Source: JAAFIM01 sp964467315 (GTDB lineage: Bacteria > Bacteroidota > Bacteroidia > Chitinophagales > Saprospiraceae). Taken from it: a stretch of 42,343 nt of DNA. The DNA lies in the NCBI GenBank assembly GCA_964467315.1, contig CAYXSA010000030.1, forward strand, positions 1-42,343. Reading direction: 5' to 3'. Position 1 is the stretch's first letter; each line of letters starts with the position of its first letter. Below the pieces are notes generated by a model. It had not been told where the DNA came from. It did no database searches and was given only the letters and a program-made list of their open reading frames with translations. The position numbers and the translations under genes were made by a program. Positions 7,888 to 16,589 of this stretch are shown here, one piece after another.

Positions 7888-8934
7888 TTGCGCGGCTTAT
7901 TCACCTCTAATAAAAATCTAAAACAAATTTTCTGGGTACTGCTTTGTTTATCGGCTTGCCAGCAAGCCCAAACACCGATTGTGCCTACCCAAGTACCGCT
8001 TTTATTTGATGCAGATAGCCCGATAGCGCTACGCCTACAAGCAAATTTTAGCCTATTGCAAAAAGACATCGGCGATGATAGAGCTTGGCATAATGCTACG
8101 CTCTTTTGGGAGGGCAAAGGCATAAAAGCTAAAGCCCGAACACGCGGCAAATCAAGACGCGACCCCGATAACTGCGACTTTCCGCCCCTAAGCCTGCAAC
8201 TCGATAGCATAGACCGACAAAATACGCCCTTCGCCCCCTACGCTACCCTGCGATTAGTTACGCATTGCCAGCAGACACAAGCACTTTACGAACAAATAGT
8301 TTTGGAAGAATACGCCATCTACAAACATTACAGTCTGCTCACGGAGCAAAGCCTGCGCGTACGGCTCGCACATATCGCATATCAAGATACAACGCAGGAC
8401 GAAAGCGCAGCGCCCAAACTCGCTTTTTTCGTCGAAAGCAGCCAGGACGCAGCCCAACGCTTGGGCGCAAAGTTGGTAAGCAAACAAGACACTATACAGT
8501 ACTTGGCTTGCAATAGTTTTCTCCGCAGCCAAATGGCTATTTTTCAGTTTATGATAGGCAATACGGATTGGTCTGTTAGCAACAAACACAACATCTATTT
8601 GCTGCAATTTGCCAACGGCGACTATGTGCCAATACCTTATGATTTCGATTATTCGGGCTTGATAGATGCCCCCTATGCCGATGTAGATGATGACTTAGGC
8701 ATAAAGACTGTCGTCGAAAGAGTTTTTAGAGGTTATTGCCAAAGCGAGGGCGAACTTTTTTTGGCTTTAGATAAGTTTAAAGCGCGAGAGCAAGAATTTA
8801 TGCGCCTTTGGCAGTCCTTGCCCTATCACCAAACCAAGCGCAAGCAGAAAGTGCAAGCATATTTAAAGCAGTTTTACAAGATTCTCCAAAATAAAGATTC
8901 CGTTATACAGTATTTTATAGCCCCTTGCAGGTAG
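7888..8934 (+). CDS. CotH-kinase-like lipoprotein (TTG start)
   Basis: The 348-residue frame opens with TTG; an in-frame stop at 7870 excludes earlier starts except ATT or ATA. The N-terminus KNLKQIFWVLLCLSAC is a signal peptide with Cys24 as lipid site. Later motifs recall atypical CotH-type protein kinases: a TRGKSRR basic patch (about 86-92), MIGNTDWSVSNKHNI (Asn/Asp near 227-230) and VPIPYDFDYSGLIDAPY, which would hold the metal-binding Asp. The family call is by motif only. TAATTTTG at 7883-7890 matches a -7 box but would place the transcript start inside the gene, so either that box or the TTG start is wrong. Expression signal unresolved. Confidence 0.65.
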   Translation: MRGLFTSNKNLKQIFWVLLCLSACQQAQTPIVPTQVPLLFDADSPIALRLQANFSLLQKDIGDDRAWHNATLFWEGKGIKAKARTRGKSRRDPDNCDFPPLSLQLDSIDRQNTPFAPYATLRLVTHCQQTQALYEQIVLEEYAIYKHYSLLTEQSLRVRLAHIAYQDTTQDESAAPKLAFFVESSQDAAQRLGAKLVSKQDTIQYLACNSFLRSQMAIFQFMIGNTDWSVSNKHNIYLLQFANGDYVPIPYDFDYSGLIDAPYADVDDDLGIKTVVERVFRGYCQSEGELFLALDKFKAREQEFMRLWQSLPYHQTKRKQKVQAYLKQFYKILQNKDSVIQYFIAPCR

Positions 8935-8993
8935 ATATTTAGCACACAGCTACACGCAAATTTTTAAGCTGCGTATATCTGTGTGCTAAATAT
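8935..8993. terminator. Strong bidirectional stem-loop between convergent genes
   Basis: Perfect 15-bp arms ATATTTAGCACACAG (8935-8949) and its complement (8979-8993) enclose a loop with a second small stem ACGCA/TGCGT. The structure begins directly after the TAG stop of the CotH-like gene and is followed by ATAAAAA. It separates that gene from the convergent protease gene. Confidence 0.8.
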
Positions 8994-9011
8994 ATAAAAA
9001 TCTGTGGAAGT

Positions 9012-11144
9012 CTACTGCTTTTTGAGGTCTTTGACGACCCAGATGGCTTCTTCGAGGTAAAAATCCTTTTTCAGGGCTTTGTGCCAAGCGTCGGCGCTTT
9101 CTTTGCGGGCTGCGTCGCGGAGAATAGCGGTCTGGTCGGCGAGCAGGGAGGAGATTTTTACATCTTTCATTTCTTGCTCGTAGAGCGGTTTGAAGGATTT
9201 TTCTTTCTCGCTTTCGGCTTTTTTGAGGGCTTTAAACTCGTCGATATGCAGGGGGTAATTGCTTTGGTCGCCTTGTGCTTTTGTCCATTTGGCGTGCTCT
9301 TCTACAGATTTGTAGGTGGAGCTGCCATTTGTGCGTTTTTGGCTTTGCTGTTTGATTTTATCGAGATTGCGAATGGTGCTATTGTTTTTGTAGCTGGCGG
9401 GTTTTATCTCCGTCCATTCCATCGGAAAATCTTCTTCGCGCTCGCCGACTTCCAAGTAGCTGTATTGGCTGGGTAGGATAATATCGGGCACTACGCCTTT
9501 GAGTTGGGTGGAGCCGCCGTTGATGCGGAAGAATTGTTGTATGGTGATTTTCACCGCGCCGAGTGAGCCTAAGTTTTTGTAACGGGCAGGTACGCCGTCG
9601 TCGAGATTGAAGAAGCGTTGTACCGTTCCCTTGCCGAAGGTGGTGGGCGAGGTGCCGATAATGACGGCTCTACCGTAGTCTTGGAGGGCGGCGGCGAGGA
9701 TTTCGCTCGCAGAGGCAGAGAAGGAATTGACGAGTATAACGAGTGGCCCCTCGTAGAGCGTAGAGCCGTCGCGGTCTTCCAAAACAGTAGGCACGGCATC
9801 GCGGTTTTTGACCTGTACGACGGGACCTTTATCGATGAATAAGCCCGTCATATCGACTACATCGCTAAGCGAACCGCCACCATTGAAACGCAGGTCTATG
9901 ACGATACCGTCGACCTCTTCGGCTATCAATTTTTGCACTTCTACCTTCACGTCTTTGGCGCAGCGTCTGCCGCGAGGGTCGTCAAAATCGGCATAAAAAG
10001 AGCGCAGGTCTATCAAGCCAACCTTTACTTTGGCTTTGTCATGCTCCAAAATTGCAGACTTTGCATAACTATCTTCCAAAACGACCACATCGCGCACGAT
10101 AGGCACGACCTGTATAGTGCCATCGGGTTTGCGCACCGTGAGGCGGACTTCTGTGCCTTTTTTGCCGCGTATCATCGGCAGCACCTCGTCCATTTTCATA
10201 TCCACTACGTCTACGGGTTCTTCCTTGCCTTGTGCGACCTTGATGATTTTGTCCTTTTCTTTCAAATCGCCTTGCCGCCAAGCAGCAGAGCCTGGCACGA
10301 TGCGCGAAACGACTACAAAACCTTCCTCTTCGAGCAACTGCGCGCCGATACCTTCGAGTTTGCCCGACATGCGAATATCAAAATTTTCCTTTTCCAAAGG
10401 CGGATAGTACTCCGAATGCGGCTCCAGCACGCTTACGAATGCGTTGTAATAGGTCGACAGACGCGATTCGCGCTTATCTTTTTGCACATTGGTCGCCCAA
10501 GATTCGTAATTTTTCAGCGCCTTCGCGCGTTCGTCTTTCTCTATCTCCTCGAAGCTTTTAATTTTGATGCTGGTATCTTTTTTGGCTACTGCCTCCTCTT
10601 GTATCTCCAAACGCGTTTGTATGCGGGTGAGGATTTGGTATTTTAGGTGCAGCCTCCAACGCTCTTTTAGGGCTTCTTCGCTGGCAGCGAAGGCAAGTTT
10701 TTCGCCGTCCGTTTCTATGCTTTCCTTCTTTTTATAGTCGAAGGGCGTGGCGAGAAACTCGCGGAAAAAGCCCTGAACCTGCAAAAATCTTTTATCAAAA
10801 ATCGCCAGCGCTTCGTCAAAAAACACGAAATCGCCCGCTTTTATTTGGTCGTCGAGGTTCTTTTTGTGCTTGCTAAGTTGCTCATAATCGGCTTGCAAAA
10901 AGAAGCGTTTGCCGCTGTCGATGCGCTGCAAATACTGCTTAAAAACCAGCTCGGAATAAGCGTCATTGACTTCTTTGGGGGCGTAATGATGGTAAGCAAG
11001 ACTATGCAACATCAGTTCGGAAAGCAATTCTTCTTTGCTTACTTCGCCGTTGGGCTGCGCTTGGGCTTGCGAAATGTTGGCTGTCGTGAGCGCAAAAGCC
11101 GAAAGCAAAAGCCAGCGGCGCGCAATTTTGGTGATACGAAGCAT
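9012..11144 (-). CDS. prc: Carboxy-terminal processing protease (Prc/Tsp, family S41)
   Basis: This 710-residue periplasmic tail-specific protease has a signal peptide at residues 1-28 (ending QAQA). An N-terminal Tsp helical domain runs to about 240, a PDZ domain covers about 258-345 (GIGAQLLEEEGFVVVSRIVPGSAA), and the S41 catalytic domain follows. The catalytic dyad is Ser478 in NSFSASASE and Lys505 in FGKG, with the conserved DYGRA Asp489 between. The loop before FGKG is two residues longer than in E. coli Tsp. The C-terminal roughly 130 residues are the charged DUF3340-like region. Known role: degrades or trims envelope proteins from their C-termini. The ATG at 11144 is chosen because it begins the signal peptide; an ATG 36 bases upstream is less likely. 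Confidence 0.9.
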   Translation of the reverse strand: MLRITKIARRWLLLSAFALTTANISQAQAQPNGEVSKEELLSELMLHSLAYHHYAPKEVNDAYSELVFKQYLQRIDSGKRFFLQADYEQLSKHKKNLDDQIKAGDFVFFDEALAIFDKRFLQVQGFFREFLATPFDYKKKESIETDGEKLAFAASEEALKERWRLHLKYQILTRIQTRLEIQEEAVAKKDTSIKIKSFEEIEKDERAKALKNYESWATNVQKDKRESRLSTYYNAFVSVLEPHSEYYPPLEKENFDIRMSGKLEGIGAQLLEEEGFVVVSRIVPGSAAWRQGDLKEKDKIIKVAQGKEEPVDVVDMKMDEVLPMIRGKKGTEVRLTVRKPDGTIQVVPIVRDVVVLEDSYAKSAILEHDKAKVKVGLIDLRSFYADFDDPRGRRCAKDVKVEVQKLIAEEVDGIVIDLRFNGGGSLSDVVDMTGLFIDKGPVVQVKNRDAVPTVLEDRDGSTLYEGPLVILVNSFSASASEILAAALQDYGRAVIIGTSPTTFGKGTVQRFFNLDDGVPARYKNLGSLGAVKITIQQFFRINGGSTQLKGVVPDIILPSQYSYLEVGEREEDFPMEWTEIKPASYKNNSTIRNLDKIKQQSQKRTNGSSTYKSVEEHAKWTKAQGDQSNYPLHIDEFKALKKAESEKEKSFKPLYEQEMKDVKISSLLADQTAILRDAARKESADAWHKALKKDFYLEEAIWVVKDLKKQ

Positions 11145-11318
11145 AAGAAATGAACAGGGGTTGAGGTGGAACAAAAACAAATGACGATTTTCACAAATAT
11201 AACATATCCGTCGACAAATAAACGCGCCAAACTGCTACATTTTCACATTATACGCAGCTAATTCGACAAACGGGCAAGTTTTACCGCTGAATTAACAGTA
11301 TTTAACGCGAAGGGAGCG

Positions 11319-11464
11319 TTTTTTTTGGGCCTGCCCGCGCCCCAAAAAAGGGGGCGCGGTCGGGCTATTCGGGGCGTTTCACCATCGCCCCGCTGGGGCG
11401 AATGTTGATTCGCCCCTACTATCCCTCACGCAAATATGGCGCAGGCTGCGCAAAGGGCGCAGCC
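11319..11464 (-). repeat. R1 repeat copy C
   Basis: Reverse orientation: T-run and GGGCCTGCC tail at the left, P3 hairpin identical to that of copy A, anchor 2, then P2 with GGGGCG...CGCCCC and a second cassette GGGGCGAATGTTGATTCGCC. Anchor 1 ends at 11431 and P1 hairpin GGCTGCGC/GCGCAGCC spans 11444-11464. The P2 cassette recurs inverted in copy J. Confidence 0.85.
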
Positions 11465-11494
11465 CGCAATTATCCTTATCTTTTTGCAGTGCCG

Positions 11495-11616
11495 CCCGCC
11501 GCAACTTTTTGCGGCGGGATAAAACGCGTGAGGGATATGTAGAGCCGTAGCATGCTACGGCTCAAATAGCCCGACCGCAGCCCCCTTTTTGGGGCTGCGG
11601 GCACGCCCAAAAAAAA
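11495..11616 (+). repeat. R1 repeat copy D
   Basis: P1 hairpin CCCGCCGCAA/TTGCGGCGGG spans 11495-11518, anchor 1 starts at 11526 and the same 22-bp P2 palindrome as copy A lies at 11542-11563. Anchor 2 and P3 CCGCAGCCCC/GGGGCTGCGG follow, then the tail with eight A, ending 2 bases from the stop codon of the UbiA-like gene. Confidence 0.9.
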
Positions 11617-11618
11617 GC

Positions 11619-12383
11619 TTAATTATCCCAAAAAAGCAACAAAATTGCCTGCAAAATTATCTGCCCATCGAGCGCGAAGGCATAATAAAAATCGCTGCCA
11701 CGCAGGCGCGAAAAAAGCAAACCCAAGACGCAAAGAGCCGAAAAAATTCCACTCAACAACAGAGACAGCGACTGCGAAAAATAAACCGCCCAAAGCAGCA
11801 AACCCAAAGCAGAAAATAGCGTTGTCGGCACAGTGCCGAAGAGCCGAGCCCAAGTAATCGTCCCCTCTTGCGCGTCCAAGTTCAGGTCGCGCACATCAAA
11901 AACCAAAGTCAAAAAAAAGATATAAATAATTGATTGCCATATATTTATGCTTATTTCTACATTGGGCAACCATACCGTAGCCAGCGCCCAAACGATAGCC
12001 AAATAAGGTACTTTCAGCAAGGGAAAATCCCGCAAGCGAAAACGCCCAAAGGGCAAAACATAGAGCCAAGCGCAGGCGGCGATGGCACTCATTTTGACGA
12101 GCGGCAGGGCAGGCAAACGAAGCAGCAAAAGCCAAAAAGCAAGCAGCGAAATCAGCCCCCCAATATATAAATTTTGCCAAGCGGCAGCGCGAGAAAGCGC
12201 AGCAAAACGCCCCGCCCCGCTACCCTCGCCGCCCAAAAGCCGATGCGCATTATACAGGCTCAAGACCCCGCCGAAAAGCAGCAAAGCCCAGAAAAAAGCA
12301 ACCATTTTGCCCCCTGCCTGCGCGTAAGCCGATAAAGCCGCCGCCAAACTTATCCAATAATGCCCGTATAAGCAGCGCCGCAT
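11619..12383 (-). CDS. UbiA-like polytopic membrane protein
   Basis: This 254-residue protein has seven to eight predicted membrane helices and resembles the UbiA prenyltransferase superfamily. The second Asp-rich loop is recognisable as DVRDLNLD. The first, normally N-D-x-x-D-x-x-x-D, reads YNAHRLLG (about residue 45) and lacks aspartates, so classical Mg-diphosphate-dependent prenyl transfer is doubtful. The ATG at 12383 lies 5 bases after the stop of the upstream glycosyltransferase, indicating translational coupling; a longer reading from 12656 would lie inside that gene. Likely function: membrane lipid-linked step tied to the two upstream glycosyltransferases (inference). Confidence 0.65.
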   Translation of the reverse strand: MRRCLYGHYWISLAAALSAYAQAGGKMVAFFWALLLFGGVLSLYNAHRLLGGEGSGAGRFAALSRAAAWQNLYIGGLISLLAFWLLLLRLPALPLVKMSAIAACAWLYVLPFGRFRLRDFPLLKVPYLAIVWALATVWLPNVEISINIWQSIIYIFFLTLVFDVRDLNLDAQEGTITWARLFGTVPTTLFSALGLLLWAVYFSQSLSLLLSGIFSALCVLGLLFSRLRGSDFYYAFALDGQIILQAILLLFWDN

Positions 12384-12388
12384 AAAAA

Positions 12389-13897
12389 TTAGTTTTCGTC
12401 CTGTCGCCACGTCTGCGCCCATTCCGCCAGTACCACCAGCCAAAACCCAATGGCGACCATCGTGTAAAAAATACCCGCCGAGATATGCAGTTGAACAAAC
12501 CAAAAATACAAACAAAGCAGCGAAAAAACCAAGGCAAAAGCCAATTCTGCCCACCACAAAGGCGCTACTCGAGCCGACAAGTAGCGGTTTTGCTGCCATT
12601 TTGCGCCCGCACCAAATTTCGGCGTGCGCACAAAAGGCGTTTGTATCCGCAACCAACCCGCCACGACGGCAATGCTATTGAACAAGCTCATACCATAAGT
12701 AATGCATAAAAACAGGGGTAGATGCAGCAAAAATTTCCCCAAATTGAGCCAAGACCAACCCTGCCGATAAAAAAATGCGCTCGTAAAAAAGCTCAAAATC
12801 GCCAAAATGTTGATTATCGTAAAGCTAAAAAGCGTCCATTGCACCCAATCGCCGCTATACGTCGCCTCCCCATGCCAAGCATAGAGCGGCGCACCGAGCA
12901 GGATAGTCGCCAAAATCAGCACAAACAGACTGCTCGTAAGCAGATGGCTCGCGGCATTGAGTTTGACAAACAAGGACACTTGCGGAGCACGCAGCACGGA
13001 AAGCAGATTTTTGCGCGCACACTCCGCGCCGCCCTTATTCCAGCGGTATTGCTGCCCCTTGATGGCAGGCATAGCGGCGGGCAATTCGGCAGGGGTGGAA
13101 AGATGGTCGACATAATACAAATGCCAGCCCGCCAACTGCGCGCGATAACTCAAATCCAAATCCTCCGTTATCGTATCCGTATGCCAGCCTCCCGCCTCCT
13201 CTATCGCCACCCGCCGCCAAATGCCCGCCGTTCCGTTAAAATTGATAAAAGCACCAGAGCGCGAACGCCCCCATTGCTCTATCGAAAAATGCGTATCGAA
13301 GGCGAAAGCCTGCAAGCGCGTTAGCACCGAATCATCGGCATTGAGATGCGCCCAGCGCGTTTGCACCATCGCCCGCCGCTCCTCACTCAACAAAATCGGC
13401 AGCACCGAACGCAAAAAATCCGCCTTCGGCACAAAATCCGCATCAAAAATGGCTATCAATTCGCCCCTTGCCGCAGGCATCGCATCGCGCAGCGCCCCCG
13501 CCTTAAAACCCGCCCTATCCACACGGCGAATATGGCTAAAAGCTAAAGCAGGGCGCAAAATTCGCAGCTTTTCGAGCGTAGCGGCTATAATCGCCGTCGT
13601 TTCGTCCGTAGAATCGTCCAACACCTGTATCTCCCATCTCGCATCGGGATAATCCATACCAGAAACCGCCTCCAATAGCCTTTCCACCACATACAATTCA
13701 TTGTAAATAGGCAATTGCACCGTAACGAAGGGATATTCATTTTCGTCTGCGGGTAGCGTAGACAGCTTTTCCGCCGTCCGCCTGCCCTGATAGCGCCAAA
13801 ACAAAAAGGTAAGCTGCATTTGCATAAGCCCATACAAGGCTATGCCCAAAAGCGCAAGCAAATACAAGTACAGCACTATATCTAATAGAAAACTCAT
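12389..13897 (-). CDS. Processive family 2 glycosyltransferase, cellulose-synthase-like
   Basis: This 502-residue membrane glycosyltransferase has an N-terminal TM segment (about 5-28) and a GT-A domain with PIYNE at 63-67, DDS at 94-96, DAD at 152-154, TEDLD at 244-248 and QQYRW at 282-286. That is the D,D,D,QxxRW signature of processive inverting enzymes. C-terminal membrane helices follow (about 310-335, 350-375, 395-420 and 445-495). Known relatives add sugars to lipids (glucosylceramide/glycolipid synthases) or make polysaccharide. Without c-di-GMP-binding PilZ or cellulose neighbours, a glycolipid or lipid-linked product is as likely as a polymer. It sits 5 bases before the UbiA-like gene. 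Confidence 0.85.
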   Translation of the reverse strand: MSFLLDIVLYLYLLALLGIALYGLMQMQLTFLFWRYQGRRTAEKLSTLPADENEYPFVTVQLPIYNELYVVERLLEAVSGMDYPDARWEIQVLDDSTDETTAIIAATLEKLRILRPALAFSHIRRVDRAGFKAGALRDAMPAARGELIAIFDADFVPKADFLRSVLPILLSEERRAMVQTRWAHLNADDSVLTRLQAFAFDTHFSIEQWGRSRSGAFINFNGTAGIWRRVAIEEAGGWHTDTITEDLDLSYRAQLAGWHLYYVDHLSTPAELPAAMPAIKGQQYRWNKGGAECARKNLLSVLRAPQVSLFVKLNAASHLLTSSLFVLILATILLGAPLYAWHGEATYSGDWVQWTLFSFTIINILAILSFFTSAFFYRQGWSWLNLGKFLLHLPLFLCITYGMSLFNSIAVVAGWLRIQTPFVRTPKFGAGAKWQQNRYLSARVAPLWWAELAFALVFSLLCLYFWFVQLHISAGIFYTMVAIGFWLVVLAEWAQTWRQDEN

Positions 13898-14077
13898 TTT
13901 TGAGAAGCGCGACGATGAAGTTGTTTAGACTTTTGCTTTGGAGATAAAAAATAGGACTTTTTGAGAGAAAAAAGCGGCAAAAAACGTAGCTGATGCGCTG
14001 CATCAGCGAGGCTTTTTGATGTTTTTTTAGCCAAAAAGGACATTTTCGTAGCCCAAATGGAAAAAGTTTAAACAGCT

Positions 14078-14782
14078 TCAATACTTAAAAAGTGTTTTGA
14101 TGATTTTGTAGCCTGCCAAAAAGCTGCCTTTGAGCGTACCCGACACTTTCGACTGCCCCGCAAATCTACGCCGATAATCGACAGGGACTTCCTTTACCCG
14201 CAATTTTTGCCGCGCCGCCTTGATTTGCATCTCTATAGTCCAGCCATAATTTTGGTCTTCCATCTCCAAAGCCAAGAGCGCCGCGTAACGTATAGCCCGA
14301 AAGGGGCCTAAATCCGTATTGCGCAGCCCATAAAACCAGCGCAGCAGCCGCGTAGCCAGCCAGTTGCCAAAGCGTTGCTGCGGCGTAAGCGCCCCTTTTT
14401 CGCAGTTGCCCAACACCCGAGAGCCCAAAACCAAATCCGCCTCCCCTGCGGCTATAGGCTGCACGAGTCTGCCCATCTGTTCGGGATAGTCCGAATAGTC
14501 GCCGTCCAAAAATACGACAATATCGACCTCCAAACCCATTTCGGCTATGTACGCCATCGCTCGCAGGCAAGCCGCCCCGTAACCACGCTTATCTTCGCGC
14601 ACGACTATAGCGCCCGCCGCCTGCGCTTGCTCGGCGCTTTGGTCTGTGCTGCCGTTGTCGGCAACGATTATCGCCACCACATTCAGCTCCTCGCGTGGCA
14701 CAGCCCCTACGACCAAGCCGATATTCCCCTCTTCGTTATACGCGGGTATGATGACCGCCACCCGTTTCGATTGAGTTTCCAT
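14078..14782 (-). CDS. Family 2 glycosyltransferase, dolichyl-phosphate mannose synthase type
   Basis: This 234-residue GT2 enzyme has a cytoplasmic GT-A fold with PAYNEE at 13-18, DNGSTD at 42-47, DGD at 93-95 and a C-terminal RRFAGQSKVSGTLKG block typical of DPM1/polyprenyl-phosphate glycosyltransferases. It lacks C-terminal membrane helices apart from a short hydrophobic end. Known relatives transfer a hexose from a nucleotide sugar to polyprenyl phosphate. The start at 14782 (METQSKRVAVIIPAYNEE) is chosen over one at 14923 whose extra 47 residues have no family match. It lies 180 bases upstream of the processive glycosyltransferase on the same strand, perhaps forming one pathway. Confidence 0.85.
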   Translation of the reverse strand: METQSKRVAVIIPAYNEEGNIGLVVGAVPREELNVVAIIVADNGSTDQSAEQAQAAGAIVVREDKRGYGAACLRAMAYIAEMGLEVDIVVFLDGDYSDYPEQMGRLVQPIAAGEADLVLGSRVLGNCEKGALTPQQRFGNWLATRLLRWFYGLRNTDLGPFRAIRYAALLALEMEDQNYGWTIEMQIKAARQKLRVKEVPVDYRRRFAGQSKVSGTLKGSFLAGYKIIKTLFKY

Positions 14783-14890
14783 ATTTTTTTTACACACACA
14801 AAACAAAAAAAAACGCCCAACGCCGAAGCATTGAGCGTAAGAAACAATTGTTTTTCCAGCATAGACGACAGCTATCCACACAATTTTTAA

Positions 14891-14966
14891 GTACTTGCTA
14901 CAGATGCCGCCGTCAGGCGGCATTGTACCAGCGAGCGTAGCGAGCTTGTACCAGCGGCGCAGTACC
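14891..14966. repeat. R2 repeat (GCCGCC hairpin between GTAC ends)
   Basis: GTACTTGCTAC precedes a hairpin TGCCGCC-GTCA-GGCGGCA and ATTGTACC. A second GTACC-ended segment (GCGAGCGTAGCGAGC and GCGGCGCAGTACC) follows. The first part matches 28343-28380 and 32865-32903. It lies downstream of the PorP-OmpA gene, where its hairpin may help end transcription. Confidence 0.75.
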
Positions 14967-14981
14967 TATACATCAGGCTAA

Positions 14982-16562
14982 CTACTTGCTAATATACACA
15001 TCTACGCGGCGGTCGTTGGCATTGTCTTTTGAGCCGCCTTGTTCGGGGTCGCTTGCACCGAAGGGTATTACTTCGATATTATCGCCCGAAATGCCTTTGG
15101 AGATGAGATACTGGCGGGCAGAAACAGCGCGTTTGAGCGATATTTGCTCGTTTGATGTGCGACTGCCTTTAGTGCTGGCGCGTCCATAGAGGAAAATGCG
15201 CTGATTGGGGTCGTTTTTCAGCGTTGGCAGCAATGCCTCCATCTCCGAAATGCCCACCTTCGTCAAATCCGTTTTGCCCTCGTCGAAGGTTACGCTGCCC
15301 AAGCGCTTGTACATGGGGTTTTTCGCGCCGAGTTGCTTGCGAATATCCTCCAATTCTTGGTCGTGCTTATTGAGCTTGTTTTGCTGCTCTTGCGAGATTC
15401 TATTTTGCTCTGCAAGGTCTTTGCGTAAGGCTGCATTTTCGGCTTCCTGCTTTTTCAGCGCTTCGGCTTGGGCATTTTGCTGCTCTGCGAGTTGGTTTTG
15501 AGCGGCGTTGAGGCTGTCGACTTTGTTGTTGGTTTCCAACATTTTCGCCGTCATCTGCGCCTCGCGGCGCTGCATATCTTCGACGCTTGTTTTCAGCTTT
15601 TTCACCTCGCCATTGTCGCCAAAACGGAACGATACCATCAGCTCATGCTGGCTGCCCAAGCTGCTATTTACCAGCGCATTCCAACCGTAGTCTATCGTGT
15701 ATCCGAAGAAAAATTTATCCTTCACATTCACGCCTACAGTCGTCATTAGCGCCCCCGTCGTAGAAAACGTATTGGTAGAACGCATACCCATACCCAAATA
15801 AATCAGCTTGCGCCAGTTGCCTAAGGCCGTAAATTCTACCTGAGGCGGCACGCCCTGCAAGGCGCGGAAAAGCAAAGTAGGCTCTACGCCCCATTCCTTC
15901 TTCTCGCCAAATTCAAATTGATACGCCGCCGTAAACAGAAAATGCCGACGCAGGGTAAAATCCGAACTCGTGCCATTCGTCGTATTTAGGTACTTGATGG
16001 CGCTATTCAAGCCTTGCAGCATCGATAGACCGACGTGCAATTTCTTCCACTGATAATCAAAACCCAAACTAAAATCTACAGTCGTGCCCGAAGTACTGGG
16101 GCCCACCAATTGCGGGTCGTTCGGATTATTGACCGTCGCATCGCCCACGCTAAAACGCTGATTTACAACGCCTAATGAAATGCCGCCCGAAAGCCGATGC
16201 TCGTTCGTTTCGTCAAAAGGCAGATGATAAGCCGCCGTTACCATGCCGCCTACGCGGTTGATAATGTGCATTTTATCGCTGTACAGCATACCGCCCACGC
16301 CCAAACGGGTGTCTTTTATCGGCGCTTCTATACTCATCGCACCCGTTAGGGGCGAATTGGGCATGGCGACCCACTGCTTTTTGAAGTTCAGATTGAAAGA
16401 ACCCGTTTCGCGCTGCCCCGTGCGTGCAGGGTTGTACAAATACGGATTATAAATATATTGGTTCATCACGGGCAATTGTTGCGCCCGCGCATCCTGCATC
16501 AGGAGCGCCGCCAGTAGCAGCGCCGCCGTTATGCCTTTTTGGGGAAATCTATCTGCCATCAT
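14982..16562 (-). CDS. PorP/SprF-type outer-membrane protein fused to an OmpA domain
   Basis: This 526-residue protein joins three parts. After a signal peptide (about 1-27) comes a PorP/SprF-type beta-barrel (about 28-315), opening QQLPVMNQYIYNPYLYNPA as in the T9SS-associated family. A Gln/Glu-rich coiled coil covers about 320-412, and an OmpA-like peptidoglycan-binding domain about 418-526. In the OmpA part the usual GHTDNTG loop reads GRASTKGS, losing the Asp that contacts diaminopimelate, while SLKRA and NDRRV are kept. SprF-type proteins are needed for secretion of particular type B T9SS cargo. The neighbouring 2235-residue gene encodes such cargo, so a partner role is likely. The second Met (16559) is an equal alternative start. 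Confidence 0.85.
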   Translation of the reverse strand: MMADRFPQKGITAALLLAALLMQDARAQQLPVMNQYIYNPYLYNPARTGQRETGSFNLNFKKQWVAMPNSPLTGAMSIEAPIKDTRLGVGGMLYSDKMHIINRVGGMVTAAYHLPFDETNEHRLSGGISLGVVNQRFSVGDATVNNPNDPQLVGPSTSGTTVDFSLGFDYQWKKLHVGLSMLQGLNSAIKYLNTTNGTSSDFTLRRHFLFTAAYQFEFGEKKEWGVEPTLLFRALQGVPPQVEFTALGNWRKLIYLGMGMRSTNTFSTTGALMTTVGVNVKDKFFFGYTIDYGWNALVNSSLGSQHELMVSFRFGDNGEVKKLKTSVEDMQRREAQMTAKMLETNNKVDSLNAAQNQLAEQQNAQAEALKKQEAENAALRKDLAEQNRISQEQQNKLNKHDQELEDIRKQLGAKNPMYKRLGSVTFDEGKTDLTKVGISEMEALLPTLKNDPNQRIFLYGRASTKGSRTSNEQISLKRAVSARQYLISKGISGDNIEVIPFGASDPEQGGSKDNANDRRVDVYISK

Positions 16563-16589
16563 CGCATATATGTACGTTCATTAAAGGGA

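Larger units (their letters stand above)
11145..11618. other. Gene-free region holding two head-to-head R1 repeats
   Basis: The 474-base gap between the protease start and the UbiA-like gene end has no coding signal. It contains a TATATTTG box on the minus strand at 11194-11201, a possible protease promoter with poor -33 spacing. R1 copies C and D stand in opposite orientation with their anchor 1 sides facing each other. Confidence 0.7.

Noticed and set aside
12384..12656. Long N-terminal extension of the UbiA-like protein
   Set aside because: It would overlap the coding end of the processive glycosyltransferase by about 270 bases; the ATG 5 bases after that gene is more natural.
13737..14081. 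114-residue minus-strand frame before the processive glycosyltransferase
   Set aside because: Half of it overlaps that gene in another frame; no start signal or recognisable protein is seen.
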